Of a DNA stretch of 64,000 nt, positions 23,943-32,390 are shown one piece after another. The notes beneath the pieces are model-generated. The model did no database searches, was not told where the DNA came from, and saw only the letters and a list, made by a program, of their open reading frames with translations. Origin of the DNA: Arthrobacter sp. Soil764 (GTDB taxonomy: Bacteria > Actinomycetota > Actinomycetes > Actinomycetales > Micrococcaceae). Within the stretch, counting starts at the first letter, position 1; every line of letters starts with the position of its first letter. Made by a program: the position numbers and the translations under genes. The DNA is taken from contig NZ_LMSI01000002.1 of NCBI RefSeq assembly GCF_001428075.1, positions 161,927 to 225,926 on the forward strand, given 5' to 3'.

Positions 23943-25361
23943 CTAGGCCCGGACCAGGGACAGGACGCGGTCGCGGATGCGTTCCATGGTGGCCCGGTCC
24001 GTGGCCTCGGCGTTGAGCCGCAGGAACGGTTCGGTGTTGGAGGGGCGCAGGTTGAACCAGTAGCTGCCGTCGTTGGCCGTGAAGGTGCTGCCGTCGAGGT
24101 TGTCGATGGTGAGGTCCTCATCCGCGAAGGCCTGGCGCACCCGCTCCACCGCTGCCGGCTTGTCCTCCACCTCAGAGTTGATTTCGCCGGAGCTGACGTA
24201 GGGCTCGTATTCGCGCGCCAGCTCGGAGAGCGGGCCGTCCTGCTCGCCCAGGGCTGCCAGGACGTGCATTGCTGCCAGCATGCCGGTGTCGGCGTTCCAG
24301 AAGTCGCGGAAGTAGAAGTGGGCGGAGTGCTCGCCGCCGAATACCGCGCCTTCCTTTGCCATGACTGCCTTGATGAAGGAGTGGCCAACGCGCGTGCGGA
24401 CGGCGCGTCCGCCGTCGTGCTCCACCAGTTCGGCGACGGCACGGGAGGTCAGCAGGTTATGGATGATGGCGGGCTTTTCCTCGCCCTGGGCCTTGGCGCG
24501 GGCGATCTCGCGCCGGGCCACCATGCCGGTAATGGCCGACGGCGACACGGGCTCGCCCTTCTCGTCGATGACAAAGCAGCGGTCGGCGTCGCCGTCGAAA
24601 GCCAGTCCGATGTCCGCACCGTGTTCGATCACCGCTGCCTGCAGGTCGCGGAGGTTTTCCGGCTCCAGTGGGTTGGCCGGGTGGTTGGGGAACGAACCGT
24701 CCAGCTCGAAATAGAGGGGGACGATGTCGAAGGGCAGCTTGGGCAGCAGCGAGTCACCCAGGACAGCCGGGGTGGTCAGGCCGGCCATGCCGTTGCCGGC
24801 GTCCACCACCACCTTCAGGGGACGGGAGGCAGAAAGGTCAACGAGCTTGCGGAGGTACTCGGAGTAGTCCTTGAGGACGTCGCGGACGCTGATGAGGCCC
24901 CTGGTGCCGGTTGCGGGAATGGACCCGGAGTTGAGGTACTGCTCCGCGAGGGCCTGGATTTCCTTGAGGCCGGTTTCGGAGGAGATGGGGACGGCGCCCG
25001 CCTTGGCCATCTTGATGCCGTTGTATTCGGCGGGGTTGTGGCTGGCGGTGAAGGTGGCCCCGGCGCGGTTAAGGAATCCGCAGGCAAAGTACAGCTCGTC
25101 GGTGGAGATCAGGTCCAGCAGCTCAACGTTGGCGCCGCGGGCTGCCGCGCCGTTGGCGAAGGCCTTGGAGAACTCGGGGGAGGAAGGACGCATGTCCCCG
25201 CCCACCACGATGGTCTGGCCTTCGAGCTGCAGGACGTCCACGAACGCGGCCCCCACGGCTTCGACGATTTCGGCGGTGATCGACTCGCCCACAATCCCAC
25301 GGACGTCGTAGGCCTTGAAGGATGCCGAAAGGTCAAATGTCGTTGTCTGTTCGCTAGTCAC
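23943..25361 (-). CDS. Phosphomannomutase/phosphoglucomutase
   Basis: 472 residues, full-length alpha-D-phosphohexomutase with four domains. The catalytic phosphoserine is in TASHNPAEYNGIK, the metal-binding loop in AFDGDADRCFVIDEKG, and the sugar-binding loop in FGGEHSAHFYF. The C-terminal phosphate-binding segment is LRPSNTEPFLRLNAE. It provides mannose-1-phosphate or glucose-1-phosphate for GDP-mannose, glycolipid and polysaccharide synthesis. GTG 25361 starts the protein. A conserved hypothetical gene follows by 6 bases. Substrate preference cannot be fixed from sequence. Confidence 0.93.
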   Translation of the reverse strand: MTSEQTTTFDLSASFKAYDVRGIVGESITAEIVEAVGAAFVDVLQLEGQTIVVGGDMRPSSPEFSKAFANGAAARGANVELLDLISTDELYFACGFLNRAGATFTASHNPAEYNGIKMAKAGAVPISSETGLKEIQALAEQYLNSGSIPATGTRGLISVRDVLKDYSEYLRKLVDLSASRPLKVVVDAGNGMAGLTTPAVLGDSLLPKLPFDIVPLYFELDGSFPNHPANPLEPENLRDLQAAVIEHGADIGLAFDGDADRCFVIDEKGEPVSPSAITGMVARREIARAKAQGEEKPAIIHNLLTSRAVAELVEHDGGRAVRTRVGHSFIKAVMAKEGAVFGGEHSAHFYFRDFWNADTGMLAAMHVLAALGEQDGPLSELAREYEPYVSSGEINSEVEDKPAAVERVRQAFADEDLTIDNLDGSTFTANDGSYWFNLRPSNTEPFLRLNAEATDRATMERIRDRVLSLVRA

Positions 25362-25501
25362 GGGCTTTATCTTACGTGGGCAGCGCGCGCGGCCAATGTG
25401 GTTGGGGGAGGTCTTTCATAACAGGTCCGCCCTTGCGCCCGCTTTCCACATAGCAGCCGGCTGCTGTGCAGGGTGTCGGAGGGTGCTGGGATACTGAATC
25501 A

Positions 25502-27706
25502 ATGGCCGATAACCAGTACACGTCCACCGTTTCCGCTACCGCCGTTGCAGACCCGGCAGGTCCCGGCGCACCCGGAACCGCCACCCACGCCGAAGCGCTT
25601 GAGGTCCTGCGCGGCCTGGTGGGGCACCCGGACGCGGTCTTCCACGAGGGGCAGTTTGAGGCCATCGAGGCATTGGTGGACGGCGGGCGGCGGGCTTTGG
25701 TGGTCCAGCGCACCGGCTGGGGCAAGTCGGCCGTCTACTTTGTGGCATCCCTGCTGCTGCGGCGGCGGGGTGCCGGGCCCACGCTGATCGTCTCGCCGCT
25801 GCTCGCCCTGATGCGGGACCAGGTGGCCGCTGCCGCGCGGGCCGGGGTTCGCGCCGTGGCCATCAACTCCGCCAACCAGCTGGAGTGGGACACCGTCCGT
25901 GAACAGCTGGCCGCCGATGAGGTGGACGTGCTCCTGGTTTCCCCGGAACGGTTGACCAATCCCGCGTTCCGGGAAACCCAGCTGCCCGAATTGATCCGGC
26001 GGACCGGCCTGCTGGTCATCGATGAAGCCCACTGTATTTCCGACTGGGGCCACGACTTCCGCCCCGACTACCGGCGGATCGCGGACCTCATTACACGGCT
26101 GCCGGATTCGGTCCCGGTCCTGGCCACCACCGCCACAGCCAACTCGCGCGTGGTGCACGATATCGAAGAGCAGCTCGGCGCCGGGGTCCTGACCATCCGC
26201 GGTTCGCTGGGCCGCGACTCGCTGCGGCTTGGTGTCCTGTCGCTCCCCGACTCCAAAGAGCGGCTGGGCTGGCTCTTGACCCACCTGGCGGATCTGCCGG
26301 GCAGCGGAATTATCTACACCCTTACCGTTTCCGCGGCCGAGGACACTGCCCGCCTGTTGTCGGAGGCGGGACATAATGTGCTGGCCTACACCGGACGGAC
26401 CGATCCGGCAGACCGTGAGCGGGCCGAGCAGCTGCTGAAGGACAACCAGGTCAAGGCGCTCGTGGCCACGTCCGCCCTGGGAATGGGCTTCGACAAGCCC
26501 GATCTTGGTTTCGTGGTCCACCTCGGGGCGCCGTCCTCGCCGGTGGCTTACTACCAGCAGGTGGGGCGTGCCGGCCGTGGTGCTGCCGATGCTGACGTCC
26601 TCCTTCTCCCCGGCGCGGAGGATCGGGAGATCTGGCAGTATTTCGCCACCGCGTCCATGCCCTCGGAGGAAAAGGCCGCGGCGGTGCTGACGGCTCTGGC
26701 CGGGGCCGGAGCCGCCCTGTCCACGGTGGCGCTGGAAGCAAGGGTGGATCTTCGCCGCACACCGCTGGAGCTTCTGCTGAAGGTGTTGTCGGTGGACGGC
26801 GCGGTGGAACGGGTCGGCGGTGGCTGGCGGTCCACCGGCCAGCCGTGGGTTTACGACGCCGAACGCTACCGCCGGATTGCCGAGGCGCGGGTGGACGAGC
26901 AGGACTCCATGGTGATCTACCAGGACACCGCAGGCTGCCGGATGGAGTACATCACCTCGGTCCTGGATGATGAGACGGCCCGGCCGTGCGGGCGGTGCGA
27001 CAACTGCGGGGGCCGCTGGTTCCCGGCGGAGGTGGCAGCCGATGCCACAGCGGCAGCCAGCCAGACCTTGAGCCGGGCCGGCGGTGTCCTTGAACCGCGG
27101 CTTCAGTGGCCCAGCGGCATGGACCGGCTGGGAGTGCCGGTGAAAGGAAAACTCAAGCCGGGAGAAGGCCTTTCGGAGGGGCGCGTCCTGGCCCGGCTGA
27201 CGGACCTCGGGTGGGGCGGCGCCTTGCGGGAGCTGTTTGCCGCCGGCGCGGAGGACCGGGCGGTGGACCCCGGGATGCTCCAGGCATGCGTGCAGGTCCT
27301 GCGCGAATGGGGAACCGGTGATGGCCGGAACCCGGGGTGGAGCGGAGCGGGCAGGCCGGCAGCCATCGTGGGTGTGCCGTCCCGCAGCAAACCGCAGCTG
27401 GTGGGTTCGCTGGCAAGGGGGATTTCAGAAATCGGGCGGATCCCCTACCTCGGAGAGCTGCAACCGGCACATGGCGGCCCCACCGGCGGCCGCGGCGGAA
27501 ACAGCGCCTACCGGCTGGCGGGGGTATGGGACCGGCTGGTGGTGGGACCGGAGCTTGAAGCCGCCCTGCAGTCCGTCCAGGGCCAGACGGTCATGCTGAT
27601 TGATGATCTGGCCGACAGCCGGTGGACCCTTACCGTCGCGGGGCGCGCCCTTCGGATTGCCGGGGCGGGAGCGGTGCTTCCCCTGGTTCTGGCCCAGGCC
27701 GGCTGA
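25502..27706 (+). CDS. recQ: RecQ-type DNA helicase with PRTase-like tail
   Basis: 734 residues. The helicase core shows VVQRTGWGKSAVYF (motif I), VIDEAHCISDWGHDFRPDY (DEAH motif II), ATTATANSRV (motif III), and YYQQVGRAGRG (motif VI). RecQ zinc ligands are seen in TAGCRMEYI and CGRCDNC. Instead of an HRDC domain, the last 220 residues form a phosphoribosyltransferase-like module with VMLIDDLADSRWTLTVAGRAL near the end, where a PRPP loop would be. This tail is known in actinobacterial RecQ proteins but its role is not. ATG 25502 is chosen. The 3' end overlaps the MFS gene by 77 bases. Confidence 0.93.
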   Translation: MADNQYTSTVSATAVADPAGPGAPGTATHAEALEVLRGLVGHPDAVFHEGQFEAIEALVDGGRRALVVQRTGWGKSAVYFVASLLLRRRGAGPTLIVSPLLALMRDQVAAAARAGVRAVAINSANQLEWDTVREQLAADEVDVLLVSPERLTNPAFRETQLPELIRRTGLLVIDEAHCISDWGHDFRPDYRRIADLITRLPDSVPVLATTATANSRVVHDIEEQLGAGVLTIRGSLGRDSLRLGVLSLPDSKERLGWLLTHLADLPGSGIIYTLTVSAAEDTARLLSEAGHNVLAYTGRTDPADRERAEQLLKDNQVKALVATSALGMGFDKPDLGFVVHLGAPSSPVAYYQQVGRAGRGAADADVLLLPGAEDREIWQYFATASMPSEEKAAAVLTALAGAGAALSTVALEARVDLRRTPLELLLKVLSVDGAVERVGGGWRSTGQPWVYDAERYRRIAEARVDEQDSMVIYQDTAGCRMEYITSVLDDETARPCGRCDNCGGRWFPAEVAADATAAASQTLSRAGGVLEPRLQWPSGMDRLGVPVKGKLKPGEGLSEGRVLARLTDLGWGGALRELFAAGAEDRAVDPGMLQACVQVLREWGTGDGRNPGWSGAGRPAAIVGVPSRSKPQLVGSLARGISEIGRIPYLGELQPAHGGPTGGRGGNSAYRLAGVWDRLVVGPELEAALQSVQGQTVMLIDDLADSRWTLTVAGRALRIAGAGAVLPLVLAQAG

Positions 27707-29111
27707 CGGCGGCCCCTGCATGGCGGGGGAGCAGGAGGCTGTCCGCGGTGCTGGCCAGCATCAGGACGGCCATGGCCACGAACGCGCCGCGGAAGGGCCC
27801 TGACGGATCCTGCGGTCCAAACGCCAGCCCGTCGAAGGTCCGGATGAGCAGGGCTGCCACCGCGATACCCGAGCCCGTGCCGAGTTGTACCAGCGTGGCG
27901 GAAACAGTGTTGGCGGAGGTCAGCTGTGCCGGCGGGATGTCGGCGTACTGCACGGAGGCATAAGCCGAGAAGCCGATGGAGCGGAAGGCGCCGCTGCATA
28001 CCAGCAGCACAACCATCAACGCCTCAGGGGTCTCCGGTGTGAGAAGGGCGCAGAGAGCGAAGGTGACGGCGGACCCCAGCGAGGCGAACACCAGCATCGC
28101 CTTGAAACCGAATTTCCGGATCAGCGGGGTGGTGGCCGGTTTGATCCCGATGTTCCCGATGAACACGGCTGCCACCAGGGCGCCGGCATGCAGCGGGGAC
28201 CAGCCGAACCCGGTCTGGAGCATCAGCGGAAGCAGGAACGGGACCGAGCTGATGGTGACCCGGTACACGAACCCGCCCGTGGCCATTGCCCGGAAGGTCC
28301 GGGTGCGGAAGACCTGCAGGTTGAACAGTGGATGCGGCGTCCGCCGCATCCAGAACACGGCTCCGGCCAGTGCCGCAAGGCCGGCGGCGGCACTGATTCC
28401 GGCCCAGGGGAGGTCCGGGTGGCTGCTGGCGAGTTCCAGGCCGGCCACCAGCGCGCCCACCCCCAGGGTGGTCAGGACCATCCCGGGCCAGTCGAGCCGC
28501 CGGCCGGAATCCCCGGGTGCTACCGGAACCAGGCGCAGGGCGGCGAGAAACGCGGCGGCACCCAGGGGGATGTTCACCAGGAAGATCCAGTGCCAGGAAA
28601 GGTACGTGGTGAGCGCCCCGCCCACCAGCGGTGCCAGGACCGGCGCAAGGAGTCCGGGCCACACCAGGAATGCGGTGGCACGCAACAGCTCGGATTTCGG
28701 GGTTCCGCGCAGGACCACCAGGGTCCCCACCGGAACCATCATGGCCCCGCCAACGCCCTGGGCGACGCGGCTCAGGGTCAGCGTGGCCAGGTCCTGGCTA
28801 AGGGCGCAGGCCAGGGAAGCAAGCGTGAAGACGGCGATGGCCGCGCAGAAGATCCGCCTGGCGCCGAACCGCTCCGCCAGCCAGCCGCTGATGGGAATGC
28901 CGACGGCTACGGTCAACAGGTACGCGGTCATGGTGATGTTGACGTCGGCGGCGGGAACGGCCAAATCTGCCGAAATGCTGGGGATGGCCGTGGTGAGGAC
29001 CGTGCCGTCCAGGAATTCCATGAAGAACGTGGCCGCCACCAGAAGTGCCAGGCGTGGGTTCCATGCCGCCCGGGCGACGTCCGTTTGGTGTGATTTGCTG
29101 CGTGCCGCCAT
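27630..29111 (-). CDS. MFS drug-efflux transporter (DHA2/EmrB type)
   Basis: About 493 residues with roughly 14 hydrophobic segments. Motif A is in GWLAERFGARRIF and motif C in LVWPGLLAPVLAPLVGG. LDGTVLTTAIPSISADL is the helix-1 motif of the 14-helix EmrB/QacA branch. The C-terminal 40 residues are Pro/Arg/Glu-rich and lie antisense to the recQ end. ATG 29111 fits the protein start best. No dedicated regulator adjoins it. Confidence 0.9.
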   Translation of the reverse strand: MAARSKSHQTDVARAAWNPRLALLVAATFFMEFLDGTVLTTAIPSISADLAVPAADVNITMTAYLLTVAVGIPISGWLAERFGARRIFCAAIAVFTLASLACALSQDLATLTLSRVAQGVGGAMMVPVGTLVVLRGTPKSELLRATAFLVWPGLLAPVLAPLVGGALTTYLSWHWIFLVNIPLGAAAFLAALRLVPVAPGDSGRRLDWPGMVLTTLGVGALVAGLELASSHPDLPWAGISAAAGLAALAGAVFWMRRTPHPLFNLQVFRTRTFRAMATGGFVYRVTISSVPFLLPLMLQTGFGWSPLHAGALVAAVFIGNIGIKPATTPLIRKFGFKAMLVFASLGSAVTFALCALLTPETPEALMVVLLVCSGAFRSIGFSAYASVQYADIPPAQLTSANTVSATLVQLGTGSGIAVAALLIRTFDGLAFGPQDPSGPFRGAFVAMAVLMLASTADSLLLPRHAGAAVSRPGPEPGEAPLPPRQSEGRAPRR

Positions 29112-29289
29112 GCGCCAATCCTGCCACCGCTGCAGAGGCAGGCGCCTTCCCCGTCCGCTTTGCGGACAGCGCGTTCCAGGCGGAGGCGAAAGCCACACCC
29201 CGGTTTCAGAAGCTTGTCCGCGCATCCGAAACCATAACGCTCTGATACGCGAACGGGCTTATGGCAGGTTGCGGGGCGCCGGGAAACGC

Positions 29290-29318
29290 AAAAGGCCCCG
29301 GTCCAGTGGACCGGGGCC
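29290..29318 (-). terminator. Rho-independent terminator of tRNA-Ser(GCT)
   Basis: An 11-bp GC stem (GGCCCCGGTCC and complement, loop of three) followed on the minus strand by TTTT, 6 bases after the tRNA. Confidence 0.88.
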
Positions 29319-29323
29319 AAACG

Positions 29324-29412
29324 CGGAGACGGGGGGATTTGAACCCCCGGTCGAGTTTAACCCCGACCCTTCATTAGCAGTGAAGTCCATTCGGCCGCTC
29401 TGGCACGTCTCC
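29324..29412 (-). tRNA. tRNA-Ser (anticodon GCT)
   Basis: Class II tRNA of 89 bases with a long variable arm. Acceptor GGAGACG pairs with CGTCTCC; the anticodon stem CTTCA/TGAAG holds loop CTGCTAA (anticodon GCT, reading AGC and AGU). The T-arm contains GGTTCAAATCC. CCA is not encoded. Confidence 0.97.
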
Positions 29413-29511
29413 AATTGCTATTCCTAGCCCACCAAGGATACGCAGATCCGGCCATGCAGTGCAAAACGGTCACTCCCAACGCCCCGGCCAGCCGGCCGCG
29501 GCCCAGGGAGC

Positions 29512-30042
29512 CTACGGGAAACGCTGCACGGGGCGGACCATGCGGATCTCCGGCAGGTCCTCCCAGTCCGGCAGGATGTCCCGGGCGCCGTCGGGTTCAA
29601 AGCCGAACCGGCGGTAAAAGCCGATGGCGCGGCCGTTCCCGGCGGCCACCCACAGACTCGCCGCCTTGGTGCCCAGGGCTGCCGTGAGCAGGCGCCGGCC
29701 AAGCCCAAGGCCCTGGTGCGAAGCCAGCAGGTACAACCCCCACAGTTCCAGATCACCCGAGGACGGCGGCGGGTGGCCTTCGGGGGAACCGGGAGCCGGC
29801 AGGAGCCGTACACCCGCGAACCCAACTACCGTCCCGCCGTCGCACGCCACCCACACCTCGGCAGGTTCCGGCCGGTCCAGCAGGTGCCGCCAGAGCCGCA
29901 GCCTGTCTGCCGGATCCACGGCAGCGAGGAAAGCATCGGACAGCATTCCCCGGTATGTTTCCTGCCAGCAGCGGACATGCACCTGTGCCAGCTGTTCGAT
30001 GTCCCTGGCGCCGGCCCTGCGGACGGCCGGAGTGGGCTCCAT
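29512..30042 (-). CDS. GNAT-family N-acetyltransferase
   Basis: 176 residues of the GNAT fold. VRRAGARDIEQLAQVHVRCWQETYRGML is the typical N-terminus, and LYLLASHQGLGLGRRLLTAAL is motif A with the acetyl-CoA pyrophosphate loop (Q/RxxGxG/A). RAIGFYRRFGFEPDGAR is motif B. It starts 5 bases after the prolyl oligopeptidase stop and is probably co-transcribed. Such stand-alone GNATs acetylate amines, antibiotics or protein N-termini; the acceptor is unknown. Confidence 0.9.
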   Translation of the reverse strand: MEPTPAVRRAGARDIEQLAQVHVRCWQETYRGMLSDAFLAAVDPADRLRLWRHLLDRPEPAEVWVACDGGTVVGFAGVRLLPAPGSPEGHPPPSSGDLELWGLYLLASHQGLGLGRRLLTAALGTKAASLWVAAGNGRAIGFYRRFGFEPDGARDILPDWEDLPEIRMVRPVQRFP

Positions 30043-30047
30043 GGCCG

Positions 30048-32306
30048 TCAGCCTGCCAGCGCCTTCCACAGGAAGTGCTGGCTGCGGGCCTGCAGCGCGG
30101 CGGCCTGCCGGTTGTCGGAGGCGCCGGCATGGCCGCCTTCCAAAGCTTCGTGGAACCACACGTTGGGAATGCCCATGGCCAGCATCCGGGCCGCCATCTT
30201 GCGCGCCTGCACCGGGCCGACGCGGTCGTCCGATGTTGCCGTCCAGATGAAGGTCTCCGGGTACTCCACCGCATCCTTGAGCAGGTGGTAGGGCGAGAAG
30301 GTCCTGATGTACTCCCACTGTTCGGGGACGTCCGGGTCCCCGTACTCGGCAATCCAGGAATGCCCGGCGGAGAGCTTGGTGTAGCGGCGCATGTCCAGCA
30401 GTGGCACTCCACAGGATACGGCCCGGAACAGTTCGGGGTAACGGGTGAGCATGTTTCCCACCAGGAGCCCGCCGTTGGAGCCGCCCACGCAGCCCAGCCG
30501 CCGGGGAGATGTGACGCCGCGCGAGATGAGGTCGCGGGCCACGGCTGCGAAGTCCTCGTACGCACGGTGCCGGTTTTCCTTCAGCGCGGCCCGGTGCCAA
30601 GCCGGCCCGTACTCGCCGCCGCCGCGGATGTTTGCCACCACATACACACCGCCGCGGGAGTGCGGCGCCTTCCCGTCGCTTGCGTCCGACAGCGTGGTCC
30701 GCCGCTCCAGCCATGCCCGGCCCACCGTGCCGCTGTAGGCGGGCGTCCGGGAAACCTCAAACCCGCCGTAGCCGGACAGCTGGGTGGGGTTCTGCCCGTC
30801 CAAAGCCAGCCCGCGCGGAGCTATCTGGAAGTACGGGACCCGGGTGCCGTCGTCTGACACGGCGAAGTGCTGCTCCACCTCATAGTCGCCGTCGGCAAAG
30901 AACGACGGCGAGGCCTTGATGGTGGCGTGGCGGCTCACCACGCCGGACGTCCCGGCCTCGTCGTGCCCGTTCCCGGCCCTTTCCAAGGTGCCGCGCATGA
31001 GGGTGGTGGGGGTGGTGAAGCCGGTGGCGACGAGCCAGAAGTCGTCGCCGGCGCCGCCGTCCGCCGGTCCCTCGTCCTCGTCGTCCACGGCGTAGGCGTT
31101 CACGTCATGCAGCGGCGGGCAGGCATCAAGGAGGGTTGCCGTCCAGCCGCCGTGCGCGCGGCCGGTGGGCCGGGAAGGGTCCAGTACCCGGATTTCCGAG
31201 GAAACGTCCCTGAGCAGGTTGAGCAGCAGGAAGTTCCGGGTCCAGCTCCAGGACTGCAGCGACGTGTGGTCATCCGGAGTGAACAGCAGGGTGGGCTGCC
31301 GGCTGCCGGACAGGTAGTCCTCGAAGTTGGCGGCGAGGAGCGATCCTGACGGGTAGGTGGTGCCGTCCAGGTCCCAGTCCTGCTGCGGGCGGAAGAGCAG
31401 CCACTCCCGGTGCGCGCTGATGTTGACGTCGGTGGGAACGTCAATCTGCACCCAGTCCCCGTCCCGCAGCACGAAGTTGGTCCGGTTGAAGAAATCGATG
31501 TAGTCCACGGCGAAGGTGCGCTCAAATCCGGGCGTGGAATCGTGCGCCGCAAACGCCATCATGTGCTCTTCCGGCACCTCGAACAGGCGCGGGGCCGCGG
31601 CCAGGGAATCACCGCGCTTGAGGGTCACCGCCGTGCGGGCATAGGAGGATGCGGTCCTGGGCAGGCCTTCTGCGGTGGAGGAAACCAGGAGCGTATCGGC
31701 GTCCAGCCATGACACATTGCCCTTCGCGGTGGGCAGGTCGAACCCGCCCCGGGCGGGATCAACGAAGCCGCGCGCCTCGACGTCGAACTCACGGTAGCGG
31801 TTCGCGTCGCCGCCGTCGGGGGAGAGCGCAAGCAGTGCCAGGCGGTAGGGCTGGCCGGCCGCGGGGCGCAGGAACGTGGCCCCGTGGAACACCCACTCTT
31901 CGCCTTCGGCCCGGGACAGTTCGTCAACGTCCAGCAGGACGTCCCATTCCGGGGAATCGGTGAGGTAGCTCTCCCAGGTGGTGCGCCGCCAGAGGCCCTT
32001 GGGGTTCCGGCTGTCCTTCCAGAAGTTGTAGTACCAGTCGCCGCGCTTGCCCACCATGGCGATCCGGTCCGTGGAGTCCAGGACCTCCAGGATGCTGTTC
32101 TCCAGTTCGGCGTAGCCGGCGTCCTCCAGCAGGTCCTCGGTCCGGGAATTCTGCTCCCGGACCCAGGCCAGCTGTTCCTCGCCGTAGATGTCCTCCAGCC
32201 ACACATTTTCGTCGACGGGCACCGGTGCCGTTCCCTGCGGTGCGGTGCCGGGGGTGTCCTGGCCGGGACCGGGAAGGGATGCTTGATCAGCTGCTGTGGT
32301 GGTCAT
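30048..32306 (-). CDS. Prolyl oligopeptidase family S9 peptidase
   Basis: 752 residues from ATG 32306. An N-terminal beta-propeller (about 60-470) is followed by an alpha/beta hydrolase. The nucleophile is in CVGGSNGGLLVGNML, the Asp is likely in TSDDRVGPVQA and the His in ALEGGHAGASD. ISGRGV-type context GGVYVVANIRGGGEYGPAWH is typical of the family. There is no signal peptide, so it acts in the cytosol on short peptides. It heads a two-gene unit with the GNAT and is divergent from the FAD protein 84 bases away. Confidence 0.93.
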   Translation of the reverse strand: MTTTAADQASLPGPGQDTPGTAPQGTAPVPVDENVWLEDIYGEEQLAWVREQNSRTEDLLEDAGYAELENSILEVLDSTDRIAMVGKRGDWYYNFWKDSRNPKGLWRRTTWESYLTDSPEWDVLLDVDELSRAEGEEWVFHGATFLRPAAGQPYRLALLALSPDGGDANRYREFDVEARGFVDPARGGFDLPTAKGNVSWLDADTLLVSSTAEGLPRTASSYARTAVTLKRGDSLAAAPRLFEVPEEHMMAFAAHDSTPGFERTFAVDYIDFFNRTNFVLRDGDWVQIDVPTDVNISAHREWLLFRPQQDWDLDGTTYPSGSLLAANFEDYLSGSRQPTLLFTPDDHTSLQSWSWTRNFLLLNLLRDVSSEIRVLDPSRPTGRAHGGWTATLLDACPPLHDVNAYAVDDEDEGPADGGAGDDFWLVATGFTTPTTLMRGTLERAGNGHDEAGTSGVVSRHATIKASPSFFADGDYEVEQHFAVSDDGTRVPYFQIAPRGLALDGQNPTQLSGYGGFEVSRTPAYSGTVGRAWLERRTTLSDASDGKAPHSRGGVYVVANIRGGGEYGPAWHRAALKENRHRAYEDFAAVARDLISRGVTSPRRLGCVGGSNGGLLVGNMLTRYPELFRAVSCGVPLLDMRRYTKLSAGHSWIAEYGDPDVPEQWEYIRTFSPYHLLKDAVEYPETFIWTATSDDRVGPVQARKMAARMLAMGIPNVWFHEALEGGHAGASDNRQAAALQARSQHFLWKALAG

Positions 32307-32390
32307 GGGGCCCATCCAAACAACATCCCCCAACGCTGGCAAGTCAAGCGGCCGCGGCATACTCCGCTTCCAGCCCGTACGCTGGATGCC

